DNA of 64,000 bases from the NCBI RefSeq assembly GCF_002088275.1, contig NZ_AQQS01000023.1:28508-92507 (forward strand), read 5' to 3'. The notes below the pieces were generated by a model. It had not been told where the DNA came from, made no database searches, and saw only the letters and a list, made by a program, of their open reading frames with translations. This DNA is from Aurantimonas sp. 22II-16-19i. Its GTDB lineage: Bacteria > Pseudomonadota > Alphaproteobacteria > Rhizobiales > Rhizobiaceae. The translations under genes were made by a program, and so were the position numbers. Below, in pieces: positions 1-8,104 of the stretch; the first letter of the stretch is position 1, and every line of letters begins with the position of its first letter.

Positions 1-402
1 TATGCGGCAATGGCGGCGGCCTCCGACGAAAACGGCTGGAACCTGCCGCTCGGCACCATCGCGGAAATCTGGCGGGCCGGCTGCATCATCCGCTCGCATT
101 TCCTCGACGACATCGCCAAGGCCTACGACAAGGGCCACACCGTCGTGAACATCCTGCAGTCGCCGGACTTCGTCGGGCGGGTGGCCAAGGGCCAGTCGGC
201 GCTGCGCCGGGTGGTGGCCAAGGCGTCGCTGGGCGGCATTCCGGTCCCGGCGCTGGCGGCGGCGCTCGCTTATTTCGACGACTATCGCCGCGAGCGCGGC
301 ACGGCCAACCTCATCCAGGCCCAGCGCGACCTCTTCGGCGCCCACACCTTCCGCCGTTTCGACAAGGATGGGGCGGTGCACCACCAGTGGCCGGCGGTGT
401 GA
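1..402 (+). CDS. gnd: 6-phosphogluconate dehydrogenase, C-terminal fragment
   Basis: C-terminal part of the decarboxylating 6-phosphogluconate dehydrogenase of the oxidative pentose phosphate pathway (6-phosphogluconate to ribulose 5-phosphate, NADP-dependent, cytosolic). The reading frame is open from base 1, so the 5' part lies outside the window. Visible family hallmarks are the IWRAGCIIRS motif, the SPDF segment, an all-helical body, and the C-terminal FDDYRRERGTANLIQAQRDLFGAH-type tail with its RDLFGAHTF core, which forms the substrate pocket. The visible part is about 133 residues and ends in the normal place. No terminator is obvious downstream. Confidence 0.93.
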   Translation, partial: YAAMAAASDENGWNLPLGTIAEIWRAGCIIRSHFLDDIAKAYDKGHTVVNILQSPDFVGRVAKGQSALRRVVAKASLGGIPVPALAAALAYFDDYRRERGTANLIQAQRDLFGAHTFRRFDKDGAVHHQWPAV

Positions 403-421
403 CAGCGGCGGCGCCCGCCAT

Positions 422-487
422 TCCATCGCCCTTCGAGGCTCGGCCTCCCTGCGGGCGGCCAAGCACCTCAGGATGAGGGCATGGGGC
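422..487 (-). repeat. Dispersed rhizobial-type repeat, copy 1 (inverted)
   Basis: Read on the minus strand, this stretch has the core CCCTCATCCTGAGGTGCTTG and ends with GAGCCTCGAAGGGCGA. The same two blocks occur in the opposite orientation at 577-640. Elements of this kind are common in intergenic regions of Rhizobiales genomes. No gene is seen here. Confidence 0.7.
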
Positions 488-576
488 AATCGTCCCGGCC
501 CACTTCAGAGGGGGACGGGTACTACGCTGGAAGCGCGGGGTGAGGACGGAACCGAGCATCGTCTCGGACCGGCCCC

Positions 577-640
577 CTGCCCCTCATCCTGAGGTACTCG
601 GCTTGTCGAAGGCGAGTCGAGCCTCGAAGGGCGAGGGGCG
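577..640 (+). repeat. Dispersed rhizobial-type repeat, copy 2
   Basis: Plus-strand copy with CCCTCATCCTGAGGTACTCG followed by GAGCCTCGAAGGGCGAGGGG. It is inverted relative to the copy at 422-487, so the transcript across this convergent intergenic region could fold into a long hairpin and act as a transcription barrier between gnd and the ABC operon. That role is an inference. Confidence 0.7.
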
Positions 641-666
641 TTGCGCCAGCTTCGACCGGCATCGTC

Positions 667-1824
667 TCAGTGCTGGTAGGGGTCCACCGCGTCCCGCAAG
701 CCATCGCCGACGAAGGAGAAGGCGAGCACCGTCAGCACCACCGGCAGCATCGGCAGGAGCAGCCAGGGGTAGAGCGCCACCGCCTCGATGTTCTGGGCCT
801 CCGACAGGAGGACGCCCCAGGAGGTGATCGGCGGGCGCAGCCCCAGCCCGAGGAACGACAGCGCGGTCTCGGCGAGGATCATCGTCGGGATCGACAGCGA
901 GGCCGAGGCGATCAGGTGGCTCATGAAATTCGGCAGGAGATGCCGGAAGATGATCCGCCGCGGGCTGGCGCCGAGCATCTCGGCGGCGACGACGAAATCC
1001 TCCTCCCTGAGCGCGAACAGCTTCGAGCGGACGGCGCGGGCGAGCCCCGGCCAGTCGAGCAGAGCGAGGATCAGCGTGATGCCGAAATAGATCAGCAGCG
1101 GGCTCCAGGTGAGCGGCAGCGCGGCGGACAGGGCGAGCCAGAGAGGCAGCTCGGGGATCGAGCGCAGGATCTCCGTCACCCGCTGCACCGTGGCATCCAC
1201 CCAGCCGCCGAAATAGCCGGCAAGGCCGCCGATGGTGATCCCGAGGATGAAGGACAGCGTCACCCCGACGAGGCCGATGGTCAGCGAGATCCGCGCGCCA
1301 TAGACGATGCGCGACAGCATGTCCCGCCCCAGCCGGTCGGTGCCGAGCAGGAACAGCGTGCCGCCCTCGGGCGGGCAGGCGAAATGGGTGTCCGCCTCGA
1401 ACAGGCCCCAGAACCGGTAGGTCTCGCCCTCGCAGAAGAAGCGGATCGGCATCGGCTGGGAGCGGTCCTCGGCATAGGTCCGCTTCAGCGTGTCCATGTC
1501 GAGGGCATAGTCGAGGGGGTAGACGAAGGGGCCGACGAAGGCGCCGTCATGGAAGAGATGGACGCTCTGGGGCGGCGCGAAGATGAAGTCGGTGTGGCGG
1601 GACGACAGCTCGTAGGGCGACAGGAACTCGACGAAGAGGATCGCGACGTAGCTGACGACGAGGAAGGCGAGGCTGACGACGGCGAGACGATGGCGCAGGA
1701 ACCGCCACCAGATCAGCCGCGCCTGGGAGGCTTTCGCATAGCGCTCCGAGACGCTGGAGCCGACGGCGACGGTCGCCTCCGCATCGAAGGGCTCGGTCGA
1801 GATGAAATGCGGGATCTGGCTCAC
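667..1824 (-). CDS. ABC transporter permease, DppC/OppC/YejE family
   Basis: Inner-membrane permease of a peptide/opine-type ABC importer, 385 residues. A short cytoplasmic N-terminus is followed by a first membrane segment (about 45-68), a periplasmic insertion (about 70-155), then the family block LGTDRLGRDMLSR at 160-172 that precedes the BPD_transp_1 domain with about five membrane segments. The cytoplasmic ATPase-docking EAA loop is visible at about 279-299 (AEMLGASPRR..LPN). It is the last gene of a three-gene minus-strand operon and lies 10 bases after the first permease. No ATP-binding subunit follows. The substrate cannot be deduced. Confidence 0.9.
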   Translation of the reverse strand: MSQIPHFISTEPFDAEATVAVGSSVSERYAKASQARLIWWRFLRHRLAVVSLAFLVVSYVAILFVEFLSPYELSSRHTDFIFAPPQSVHLFHDGAFVGPFVYPLDYALDMDTLKRTYAEDRSQPMPIRFFCEGETYRFWGLFEADTHFACPPEGGTLFLLGTDRLGRDMLSRIVYGARISLTIGLVGVTLSFILGITIGGLAGYFGGWVDATVQRVTEILRSIPELPLWLALSAALPLTWSPLLIYFGITLILALLDWPGLARAVRSKLFALREEDFVVAAEMLGASPRRIIFRHLLPNFMSHLIASASLSIPTMILAETALSFLGLGLRPPITSWGVLLSEAQNIEAVALYPWLLLPMLPVVLTVLAFSFVGDGLRDAVDPYQH

Positions 1825-1834
1825 CGGGTGCCTT

Positions 1835-2833
1835 TCATCGCGCGCTCTTGACCCCGAGGCGGATACGCGGGTCGAGGACGGCGAGGAGCAGGTCGGAAAC
1901 GAACATGCCGACGACCGTCAGCAGCGCCAGGAACATCAGGAAAGACCCTGCCAGATACATGTCCTGGCTCCTCAGCGAGGAGAGCAGCATCGGCCCGGTC
2001 GTCGGCAGGCTCATCACCGCCGAGATGATCACCGAGCCCGAGACGATCTGCGGCAGGATCGAGCCGAGATCGGCGATGAACGGGTTCATCGCCATGCGCA
2101 GCGGATACTTGAACAGGATGCGGCGCTCCGAAAGGCCCTTGGCGCGGGCCGTCGTCACATATTGCCGGTGCAGCTCGTCGAGGAGATTGGCGCGCAGGCG
2201 CCGGATCATGCCGGCGGTGCCGGCCGTGCCGATCACCAGGACCGGCACCCAGAGATGGGCGAAGACCGACCCGATCTTCGCGAGCGTCCAGGGCGCGTCG
2301 ATGAATTCGGGCGCCATCAGCCCGCCGATCGAGGTGCCGAACCAGACGTTGGCGAAGTAGAGCAGGATCAGCGCGAGCAGGAAGTTGGGCGTGGCGAGGC
2401 CGAGAAAGCCCAGGAAGGAAAGGCCGTGATCGCCCCAGCTGTACTGATGGGTGGCCGAATAGATGCCGATCGGGAACGACACGAGATAGATGAAGACGAC
2501 CGTCGCCGCGTTGAGCAGCAGCGTCAGCGGCATCCGCTCGCCGACGACGTCGGCCACCGGCTGGTTGTATTCGAAGGAATAGCCGAGGTCGCCCTGGACG
2601 AGCCCCGTGGCCCAGACGAGGTATTGCTGCCAGAGCGGCTTGTCGAGACCGTATTCCTCGCGCAGGAACTGGATCTTGTCGGCGGTGACCTGTTCGCCCT
2701 GGGACTGGATCTCGGCGATGTAGCTGGTCAGGTAGTCGCCGGGCGGCAGCTGGATGATGGCGAAGACGAGGACGCTGATCGCGACGAGCGTCAGCACCAT
2801 GGTCATCAGGCGGTTCGTCACGTAGCGGATCAC
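1835..2833 (-). CDS. ABC transporter permease, DppB/OppB family
   Basis: First permease of the importer, 332 residues. I chose the GTG start at 2833 because its GTGA overlaps the stop codon of the solute-binding protein by 4 bases, the usual sign of translational coupling, and because it gives a standard N-terminus (MIRYVTNRLM followed by a membrane segment at 9-30). A periplasmic loop (30-100) is followed by the BPD_transp_1 domain with the EAA loop at about 226-248 (YVTTARAKGLSERRILFKYP). Longer in-frame starts would run through the upstream gene in another frame and are rejected. Confidence 0.9.
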   Translation of the reverse strand: MIRYVTNRLMTMVLTLVAISVLVFAIIQLPPGDYLTSYIAEIQSQGEQVTADKIQFLREEYGLDKPLWQQYLVWATGLVQGDLGYSFEYNQPVADVVGERMPLTLLLNAATVVFIYLVSFPIGIYSATHQYSWGDHGLSFLGFLGLATPNFLLALILLYFANVWFGTSIGGLMAPEFIDAPWTLAKIGSVFAHLWVPVLVIGTAGTAGMIRRLRANLLDELHRQYVTTARAKGLSERRILFKYPLRMAMNPFIADLGSILPQIVSGSVIISAVMSLPTTGPMLLSSLRSQDMYLAGSFLMFLALLTVVGMFVSDLLLAVLDPRIRLGVKSAR

Positions 2834-4830
2834 GGGCGTTTGTCCGCCGTGTCGACGCCCGGGCAGGCGAAATGGAACGTGTCGGGATGGTAGAGGCCGA
2901 AGAACGCCCCGGGGTCGTAGTTGTAGACGCCCTGCTCGGGAACGTTCTCCAGATCGTTGGAGACGACGACGATCTGGTCGACGCCCGAGACGATGCCGAT
3001 GGTGTAGACCTGATCGGCGAAGATCGTCAGCGCCTCGCGCCAGATCCGCGCCCGCTCGGCCTCGTCGAGCGACATCTTCCACGCCTCGTGCAGGCCGATC
3101 AGGGTCTTCAGCGGGGCCAGATTCGGCGTGTCGGCCGGTGCCTCGCCGCCGGTGCCGTGGGTCTCGACCCACATGCCGTAGCCCGGCCACTCCAGCTGCT
3201 CGGCCGTCGAGGGCATGAGTTCACCGGGATCGGAATTCGGCGTCGGCAGGCCGTTGTCGAGGCCGGTCCAGACCGACATCAGCGTCGAGCCGGCCTTGAT
3301 GCGGTTGCGGAAGATTTCCCGCTGGCTTTCGCGGATCAGGAGCTCGATGCCGATCTTGCGCCAGTCGTCGCGCACGAGCTGGAGGACGTCGCTCTGCTCG
3401 CGGCTCTCGCCGGCAGTCTCGACGACGATGCTCATCTCGCGTCCGTCCGGCAGATGGCGCAGGCCGTCCGGTCCGTCGCGCTCGAGGCCGAGGGCGTCGA
3501 GCAGCTGGTTGGCGCGCTCCGGGTCATAAGTCGCCCACATCGCGCGCAGCGTCTCGTCGAAGAAGGGCGAGCCGGGCAGCACCGTGTTGCCGCCGGTCTC
3601 GGCAAGGCCGTAGAAGATCGCCTGGTTGATGTCCTTGCGATTGATCGCCAGCGACAGCGCGCGGCGGAAGTCGGCGGTCTGCAGCAGCTCGCGCCAGACC
3701 GGGTCCTTGGCGTTGAGATTGGGATAGAGCGCGACATGGGCGCCCTTGCCGGATTTCCAGCGTCGCACCTGGTAGTTCGAGCGCTTCTCGCCGCTCTTCA
3801 GGAACGGGTAGTTCGGAAAGGACAGATAGGCGGCCTGCAGGTCCGCCTCGCCATTGGCGACCTTGGCCGGAATGAGGCCCGAATTGGAAATGGTCAGCGC
3901 CACCTCGTCGATATAGGGCAGCTGCCGCCCGGCCTGGTCGACCCGGAAGAAATACGGGTTGCGGGCGAAGATCAGCCGCTCGGACGGCGGCTCGGTGACC
4001 AGCATCCAGGGCTGCAGCGTCGGCATGTCGGGATTGTCGTTGCGCTGGGCGCGGTCCTTCTTGAAGTGCAGCGCCACCCAGTTGCGCTGGCCGGACTTCT
4101 CGACCTTTGCCTCGATCTTCTTCGGGTCGGTGTAGTTCGGATTGTACTTCTTGAGGTAATGGGCGGGCCGGTAGATGTCGAAGGGCGTCGCCGCGGCCAG
4201 CGAGGCGAGGAAGCCCGGATTGGGCTTCTTCCAGGCGTAGCGCACGGTGACCTCGTCCGGAAACGTCACCTCCGGCTCCTCGCCGTCGACCATCAGCTCG
4301 GGCGGGACGCCGAACTTGGCGATCTTCGGGTTCTTCGCCATGTCCTGCCAGAAGTAGCGGAAGTCCTCCGCGGTGAACGGCGCGCCGTCCGACCATTTCA
4401 TCCCTGGCCTCAGATGAAAGGTGAAGACCCGCCCCTCCTCGACGTCGTAGCTCTCGAGGATGTCCGGCACGATCTTGTAGTCGGTGTCGTAGCCGACGAG
4501 GCGGGCATAGCCGAACACCGGCATGAGGCGGGTGTCCTTGGTGCTGCCGGCGAGCATGTTGAGCGTCCCGCCGAGATCTTCCGCCGAACAGGCGCTGTCG
4601 ACGCCCAGAACCCGCGGCACCCGGGGCAACCGCTCGAGGACCGGCGGCAGTTCGCCGCTGGCGACGGCGGCGGCCAGCGACTTCGGCTCGGGCACGCCCT
4701 CGGCCCTGGCAGCCGACGGGAGGGCGGATGAGAAGACGGCGACCAGCCCGCACAGAGCCGCGACGACAGAGACAAGCGACGGGCGCGAGGCGCCGAATCG
4801 TTTGGCGCTCACTTCCTGCCCAAGCGGCAT
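2830..4830 (-). CDS. Extracellular solute-binding protein family 5 (ABC importer)
   Basis: Periplasmic binding protein of the peptide/opine/nickel class, 666 residues, longer than the 500-600 usual for the family. An N-terminal export signal covers residues 1-43 (hydrophobic stretch, then ARA before EG). The SBP_bac_5 signature lies around FHLRPGMKWSDGAPFTAEDF. The ATG at 4830 is preceded by GGGAG; longer starts run into the promoter region. It is the first gene of the operon, followed by two permeases. The ligand is unknown. A sigma-70-type promoter lies directly upstream at 4861-4889. Confidence 0.9.
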   Translation of the reverse strand: MPLGQEVSAKRFGASRPSLVSVVAALCGLVAVFSSALPSAARAEGVPEPKSLAAAVASGELPPVLERLPRVPRVLGVDSACSAEDLGGTLNMLAGSTKDTRLMPVFGYARLVGYDTDYKIVPDILESYDVEEGRVFTFHLRPGMKWSDGAPFTAEDFRYFWQDMAKNPKIAKFGVPPELMVDGEEPEVTFPDEVTVRYAWKKPNPGFLASLAAATPFDIYRPAHYLKKYNPNYTDPKKIEAKVEKSGQRNWVALHFKKDRAQRNDNPDMPTLQPWMLVTEPPSERLIFARNPYFFRVDQAGRQLPYIDEVALTISNSGLIPAKVANGEADLQAAYLSFPNYPFLKSGEKRSNYQVRRWKSGKGAHVALYPNLNAKDPVWRELLQTADFRRALSLAINRKDINQAIFYGLAETGGNTVLPGSPFFDETLRAMWATYDPERANQLLDALGLERDGPDGLRHLPDGREMSIVVETAGESREQSDVLQLVRDDWRKIGIELLIRESQREIFRNRIKAGSTLMSVWTGLDNGLPTPNSDPGELMPSTAEQLEWPGYGMWVETHGTGGEAPADTPNLAPLKTLIGLHEAWKMSLDEAERARIWREALTIFADQVYTIGIVSGVDQIVVVSNDLENVPEQGVYNYDPGAFFGLYHPDTFHFACPGVDTADKRP

Positions 4831-4860
4831 TGCCGGCTCCCATTCCGTAGATGTTCGCGC

Positions 4861-4889
4861 AGTAAGCTGCGGCGTTGACGCTTTGTCAA
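4861..4889 (-). promoter_or_regulatory. Promoter of the ABC operon with palindromic -35 region
   Basis: On the minus strand a perfect TTGACA (4889-4884) is followed after 17 bases by CTTACT (4866-4861). The -35 box lies in an inverted repeat, TTGAC-GCTTT-GTCAA (4875-4889), so a regulator binding there could also reach the divergent beta-lactamase gene. The promoter boxes are seen directly; the operator role is inferred. Confidence 0.55.
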
Positions 4890-4939
4890 TCATTCGGGTC
4901 GTCGCATGAGCGTGCGTTGCGCCCATCCGGAGTTCCACG

Positions 4940-5752
4940 ATGAAACGTCTGCCCGCACTCTGCGTCATCGCCGCCTTCTGCCTCGCCCAGCCCGCCCGCG
5001 CCGAAACCCGCACGCTCTGCCTCACCGTCCTCGACGCATCGAGCGGCGAGACGCTGGTCGACATAGGGCCGGCCTGCGACGAACGGGTGACGCCCGCTTC
5101 CACCTTCAAGCTGGCGATCAGCCTGATGGGCTTCGACGCCGGCGTCCTGAAGAACCCGGAGGAGCCCAGGCTGCCCTTCGAGGAAGGCTATGTCGACTGG
5201 CGGCCGGAATGGCGGCAGGCGACGACGCCGACGACATGGATGCGCGACTCGGTCGTCTGGTATTCGCAGCGGGTGATGGAGCGGCTGGGGCGGGAGCGGG
5301 TGCAACGCACCCTCGCCGCCTTCGACTACGGCAACCAGGACATTGCGGGCATGGCGGGCGAGGGCGACGGATTGACCACCGCCTGGCTCGGCAACTCGCT
5401 GCAGATCTCGCCGCGCGAACAGGCCGTCTTCATGCGCCGGATCGCCCAGCGCGCGCTGCCGGTGTCCGAGCACGCCTACGAGGCGACCGCGACGCTGGCG
5501 TCCTACGGCGTCAGGGGCGACGGCTGGCAGGTCCATGGCAAGACCGGCGCCGGCCTGCCGCGCGGCGCCGACGGCAAGCCGCTGCGTGGACGACCCTATG
5601 GCTGGTTCGTCGGCTGGGCGACGAAGGGCGAGCGCACGGTGGCCTTCGCCAAGCTCATCCAGGATTCCGAAAGACAGTCCGTGGCGCCGGGGTTTCGGGC
5701 ACGGGACGCGCTGTTCGAGGAGCTGTTCGTCCGGGGTGGCCTGCTCGGCTAG
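4940..5752 (+). CDS. Class D (OXA-type) beta-lactamase
   Basis: Periplasmic serine beta-lactamase, 270 residues, close to the family norm. It has a signal peptide (1-21, cleavage after ARA) and every class D motif: S54-T-F-K57 (acylated serine and carboxylated lysine), S104-V-V106, Y130-G-N132, the W149-L-G region before SLQISPREQ, and K201-T-G203. It is therefore predicted active against penicillins; the spectrum cannot be read from sequence. It is a single gene divergent from the ABC operon, with base composition like its neighbours and no mobile element nearby, suggesting a resident chromosomal enzyme. A penicillin-interactive regulator is not present. Confidence 0.92.
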   Translation: MKRLPALCVIAAFCLAQPARAETRTLCLTVLDASSGETLVDIGPACDERVTPASTFKLAISLMGFDAGVLKNPEEPRLPFEEGYVDWRPEWRQATTPTTWMRDSVVWYSQRVMERLGRERVQRTLAAFDYGNQDIAGMAGEGDGLTTAWLGNSLQISPREQAVFMRRIAQRALPVSEHAYEATATLASYGVRGDGWQVHGKTGAGLPRGADGKPLRGRPYGWFVGWATKGERTVAFAKLIQDSERQSVAPGFRARDALFEELFVRGGLLG

Positions 5753-5876
5753 GTCCGACCTTGAGCCCGAGGCGCAAGCGCGGCGCGCCATTCGCAGAAT
5801 GCCCGTCCTTGCCGCCTGCAGCCGCCTCGCATAAGCGGGGCGACAGGCCGATCCGAGGGGCCGGAGACGGAACGAG

Positions 5877-7127
5877 ATGGTACGAGACGGGACGGGCATG
5901 ATGCAGCGCCGGGTGGCAATTCTGGTCAAGGGCTATCCGCGCCTGTCGGAAACCTTCATCGCCCAGGAAATCGCCGGGCTGCAGGATCGCGGTCTCGGCC
6001 AGCTGATCGTCTCGCTGCGCCAGCCGGGCGAGACCAAGGTCCATCCGGTGCATCGGCGGATCACCGCGCCGGTGCTCTACCTGCCGGAATATCTGAAGGA
6101 CGACCCGCCGCGGGTGAAGCGCGGCCGGGAGTTCGCCGAGCGCCAGCCGGGCTTTGCCGAGGCCGAGAGACTGTTTCAGGCCGACCTTGCGCGCGACCGC
6201 ACGGCCAACCGCTATCGCCGCTTCGGCCAGGCCTGCGTCCTCGCCGCGGAGCTGCCGAAGGACGTCGGCTGGCTGCATACCCACTATCTTCACACGCCGG
6301 CCTCGGTCGCCCGCTATGCCGCGACGATCCTCGGCCTCGGCTGGTCCTTCTCCGCCCATGCCAAGGACATCTGGACGTCGCAGGCGTGGGAATTGTCCGA
6401 GAAGCTCGATTCCTCGGCCTTCGGCGTGACCTGTACGGCCAGCAATCTCGATTACCTGCGTTCGCTGGCCAGCCAGCCGAAGCGGGTCGAGCTCGTCTAT
6501 CACGGGCTCGATCTCGCCGGGATCGTGCCGCCGGAGCGCGTTCCCTGGAATGGCGAGCGGCCGTTCCGCATCGTCTCCGTCGGCCGCGCGGTGGAGAAGA
6601 AGGGCTATGGCGACCTCATCAGGGCGCTGGCCGGGCTGAAGGGCCGGAACTGGCGGTTCGACCATGTCGGCGGCGGCGCGCTGGCGAAGACGCTGAAGGA
6701 GCGGGCGGAGAAGGCCGGTATCGCCGACCGGATCACCTGGCACGGCAGCCGCGAGCGCGGCGAGGTGTTCGATCTCCTGGAGAAGGCCGACCTGTTCGTC
6801 CTGCCCTCGCGGATCGCCAGGTCCGGTGACCGCGACGGGCTGCCCAACGTCCTGATGGAGGCGCAGGCGCACCGGCTGCCGGTGGTCTCGACGCGGGTGT
6901 CGGCAATCCCCGAACTCGTCACCGACGGCGAGACGGGGCTGCTCGTCGAGGAGCGCGATCCGAAAGCGCTGGGACAGGCGATCGCCCGGCTGATGGACGA
7001 CCAGCCGTTGGCCCTCAGGCTGGCCGAAGCCGGCGAAATCCGCGTGCGCGAACAATTCTCGCCGGAGCCGGGGCTCGACCGGGTGGCCTCGCTGCTCGGG
7101 GAGGCGCTCGGCGCCAGGGCCGCATGA
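5877..7127 (+). CDS. Glycosyltransferase family 4
   Basis: Cytosolic GT-B fold glycosyltransferase, 416 residues, probably using a nucleotide sugar to extend a surface polysaccharide. The N-terminal acceptor domain begins with VAILVKGYPRLSETFI, typical of GT4 enzymes of exopolysaccharide loci. The C-terminal donor-binding domain has VSVGRAVEKKGYGDLI and the acidic EX7E-like region DGLPNVLMEAQA. Starts at 5877, 5898 or 5901 are all possible; the later ATG pair would remove seven or eight residues. A deacetylase-like gene follows after 16 bases, so the two are likely co-transcribed. Confidence 0.88.
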   Translation: MVRDGTGMMQRRVAILVKGYPRLSETFIAQEIAGLQDRGLGQLIVSLRQPGETKVHPVHRRITAPVLYLPEYLKDDPPRVKRGREFAERQPGFAEAERLFQADLARDRTANRYRRFGQACVLAAELPKDVGWLHTHYLHTPASVARYAATILGLGWSFSAHAKDIWTSQAWELSEKLDSSAFGVTCTASNLDYLRSLASQPKRVELVYHGLDLAGIVPPERVPWNGERPFRIVSVGRAVEKKGYGDLIRALAGLKGRNWRFDHVGGGALAKTLKERAEKAGIADRITWHGSRERGEVFDLLEKADLFVLPSRIARSGDRDGLPNVLMEAQAHRLPVVSTRVSAIPELVTDGETGLLVEERDPKALGQAIARLMDDQPLALRLAEAGEIRVREQFSPEPGLDRVASLLGEALGARAA

Positions 7128-7143
7128 CCGGGACCGGGCGCCG

Positions 7144-7932
7144 ATGAGTGGTGGTGATTTCCCGCTGGCGTGCAAAGCGCTCGACCGGCTGGCCGGCGCG
7201 GGGCGCAAGGTGACCTTCTGGTGGCGGGACGACGACGCGCGCCGGGTGACGCCGGAGCTGGAGCGGCTCCTGGATCTGGCGGGCAGGCATGCCCTGCCGC
7301 TGGCCGTCGCCGTCATTCCCGAGGGCGCCGAGCCGGCGCTGGCCGGGCGGATCAGCACCGGGCGCGGCGTATCCGTGCTTCTCCACGGCCATGCCCACGC
7401 CAATCATGCGCCCACCGGCGAGAAGCGCGCCGAATTCGGCGATCATCGCCCCGCGGAGGACATGGCAGGCGAGATCACGGCGGGCCGGGCGAAGCTGGAA
7501 ACCCTCTTCGGCGGGCAATTCCGGCCGGTCTTCGTGCCGCCCTGGAACCGTATCGGGCCGATCGCCCGGGCGCTCTTGCCGGGGCTCGGGTTCGAGGTCG
7601 TCTCGGTCTATGGTTCGCCGAAGCCGGCCGCACCCGGCGGGCCGGCGGAGATCAACACCCATCTCGACGTCATGGACTGGCGGGCCATGCAAGGCCTGAC
7701 ATGCGAGGCTGCGGACGCGCGTCTCGCGCAGCTCCTCGCAAGCCGCGCCGATAGCGCCAGAGGCGACGCGGCGGGGGGCGGCGAGCCGATCGGGCTCCTG
7801 ACCCACCATCTCCAGCATGACGAAGCGGCATGGTCGCTGACCGACCGGCTGCTCGCCCTGCTGGCGAATCATCCCGCCGCCGCATGGCCGGACCTGCTGC
7901 CGTCGGTGCCGGCCGGCGAGCACCTCCCGTAG
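7144..7932 (+). CDS. Polysaccharide deacetylase-like protein
   Basis: 262-residue protein resembling the NodB/CE4-like carbohydrate deacetylase fold. It has an N-terminal strand ending in WRDDDA (about 28-33, a possible metal-binding aspartate region), the segment LLHGHAHANH (about 79-88) that could supply the metal histidines, and VPPWNRIG in the position of the CE4 R-P-P-W-N motif. No signal peptide is visible, so a cytoplasmic role on a precursor is possible. It follows a glycosyltransferase and precedes a UDP-glucuronate epimerase, consistent with polysaccharide modification. The substrate is unknown. Confidence 0.75.
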   Translation: MSGGDFPLACKALDRLAGAGRKVTFWWRDDDARRVTPELERLLDLAGRHALPLAVAVIPEGAEPALAGRISTGRGVSVLLHGHAHANHAPTGEKRAEFGDHRPAEDMAGEITAGRAKLETLFGGQFRPVFVPPWNRIGPIARALLPGLGFEVVSVYGSPKPAAPGGPAEINTHLDVMDWRAMQGLTCEAADARLAQLLASRADSARGDAAGGGEPIGLLTHHLQHDEAAWSLTDRLLALLANHPAAAWPDLLPSVPAGEHLP

Positions 7933-8104
7933 AAGCGGAACACGCCGCCCTGGCGGCTATGGTCGCGACGGATCGATCGAAAGTCGTCGCTCGTCCCGAG
8001 GCTGACCCGATCGGTGGACGCCATTGGCTCGGGAAGCTGCGGCAGCGGCGGATGCGGGAACCACGCGCTTTGATTCTCCGGTCGAAGGAGAATAAGAGGC
8101 GAAA

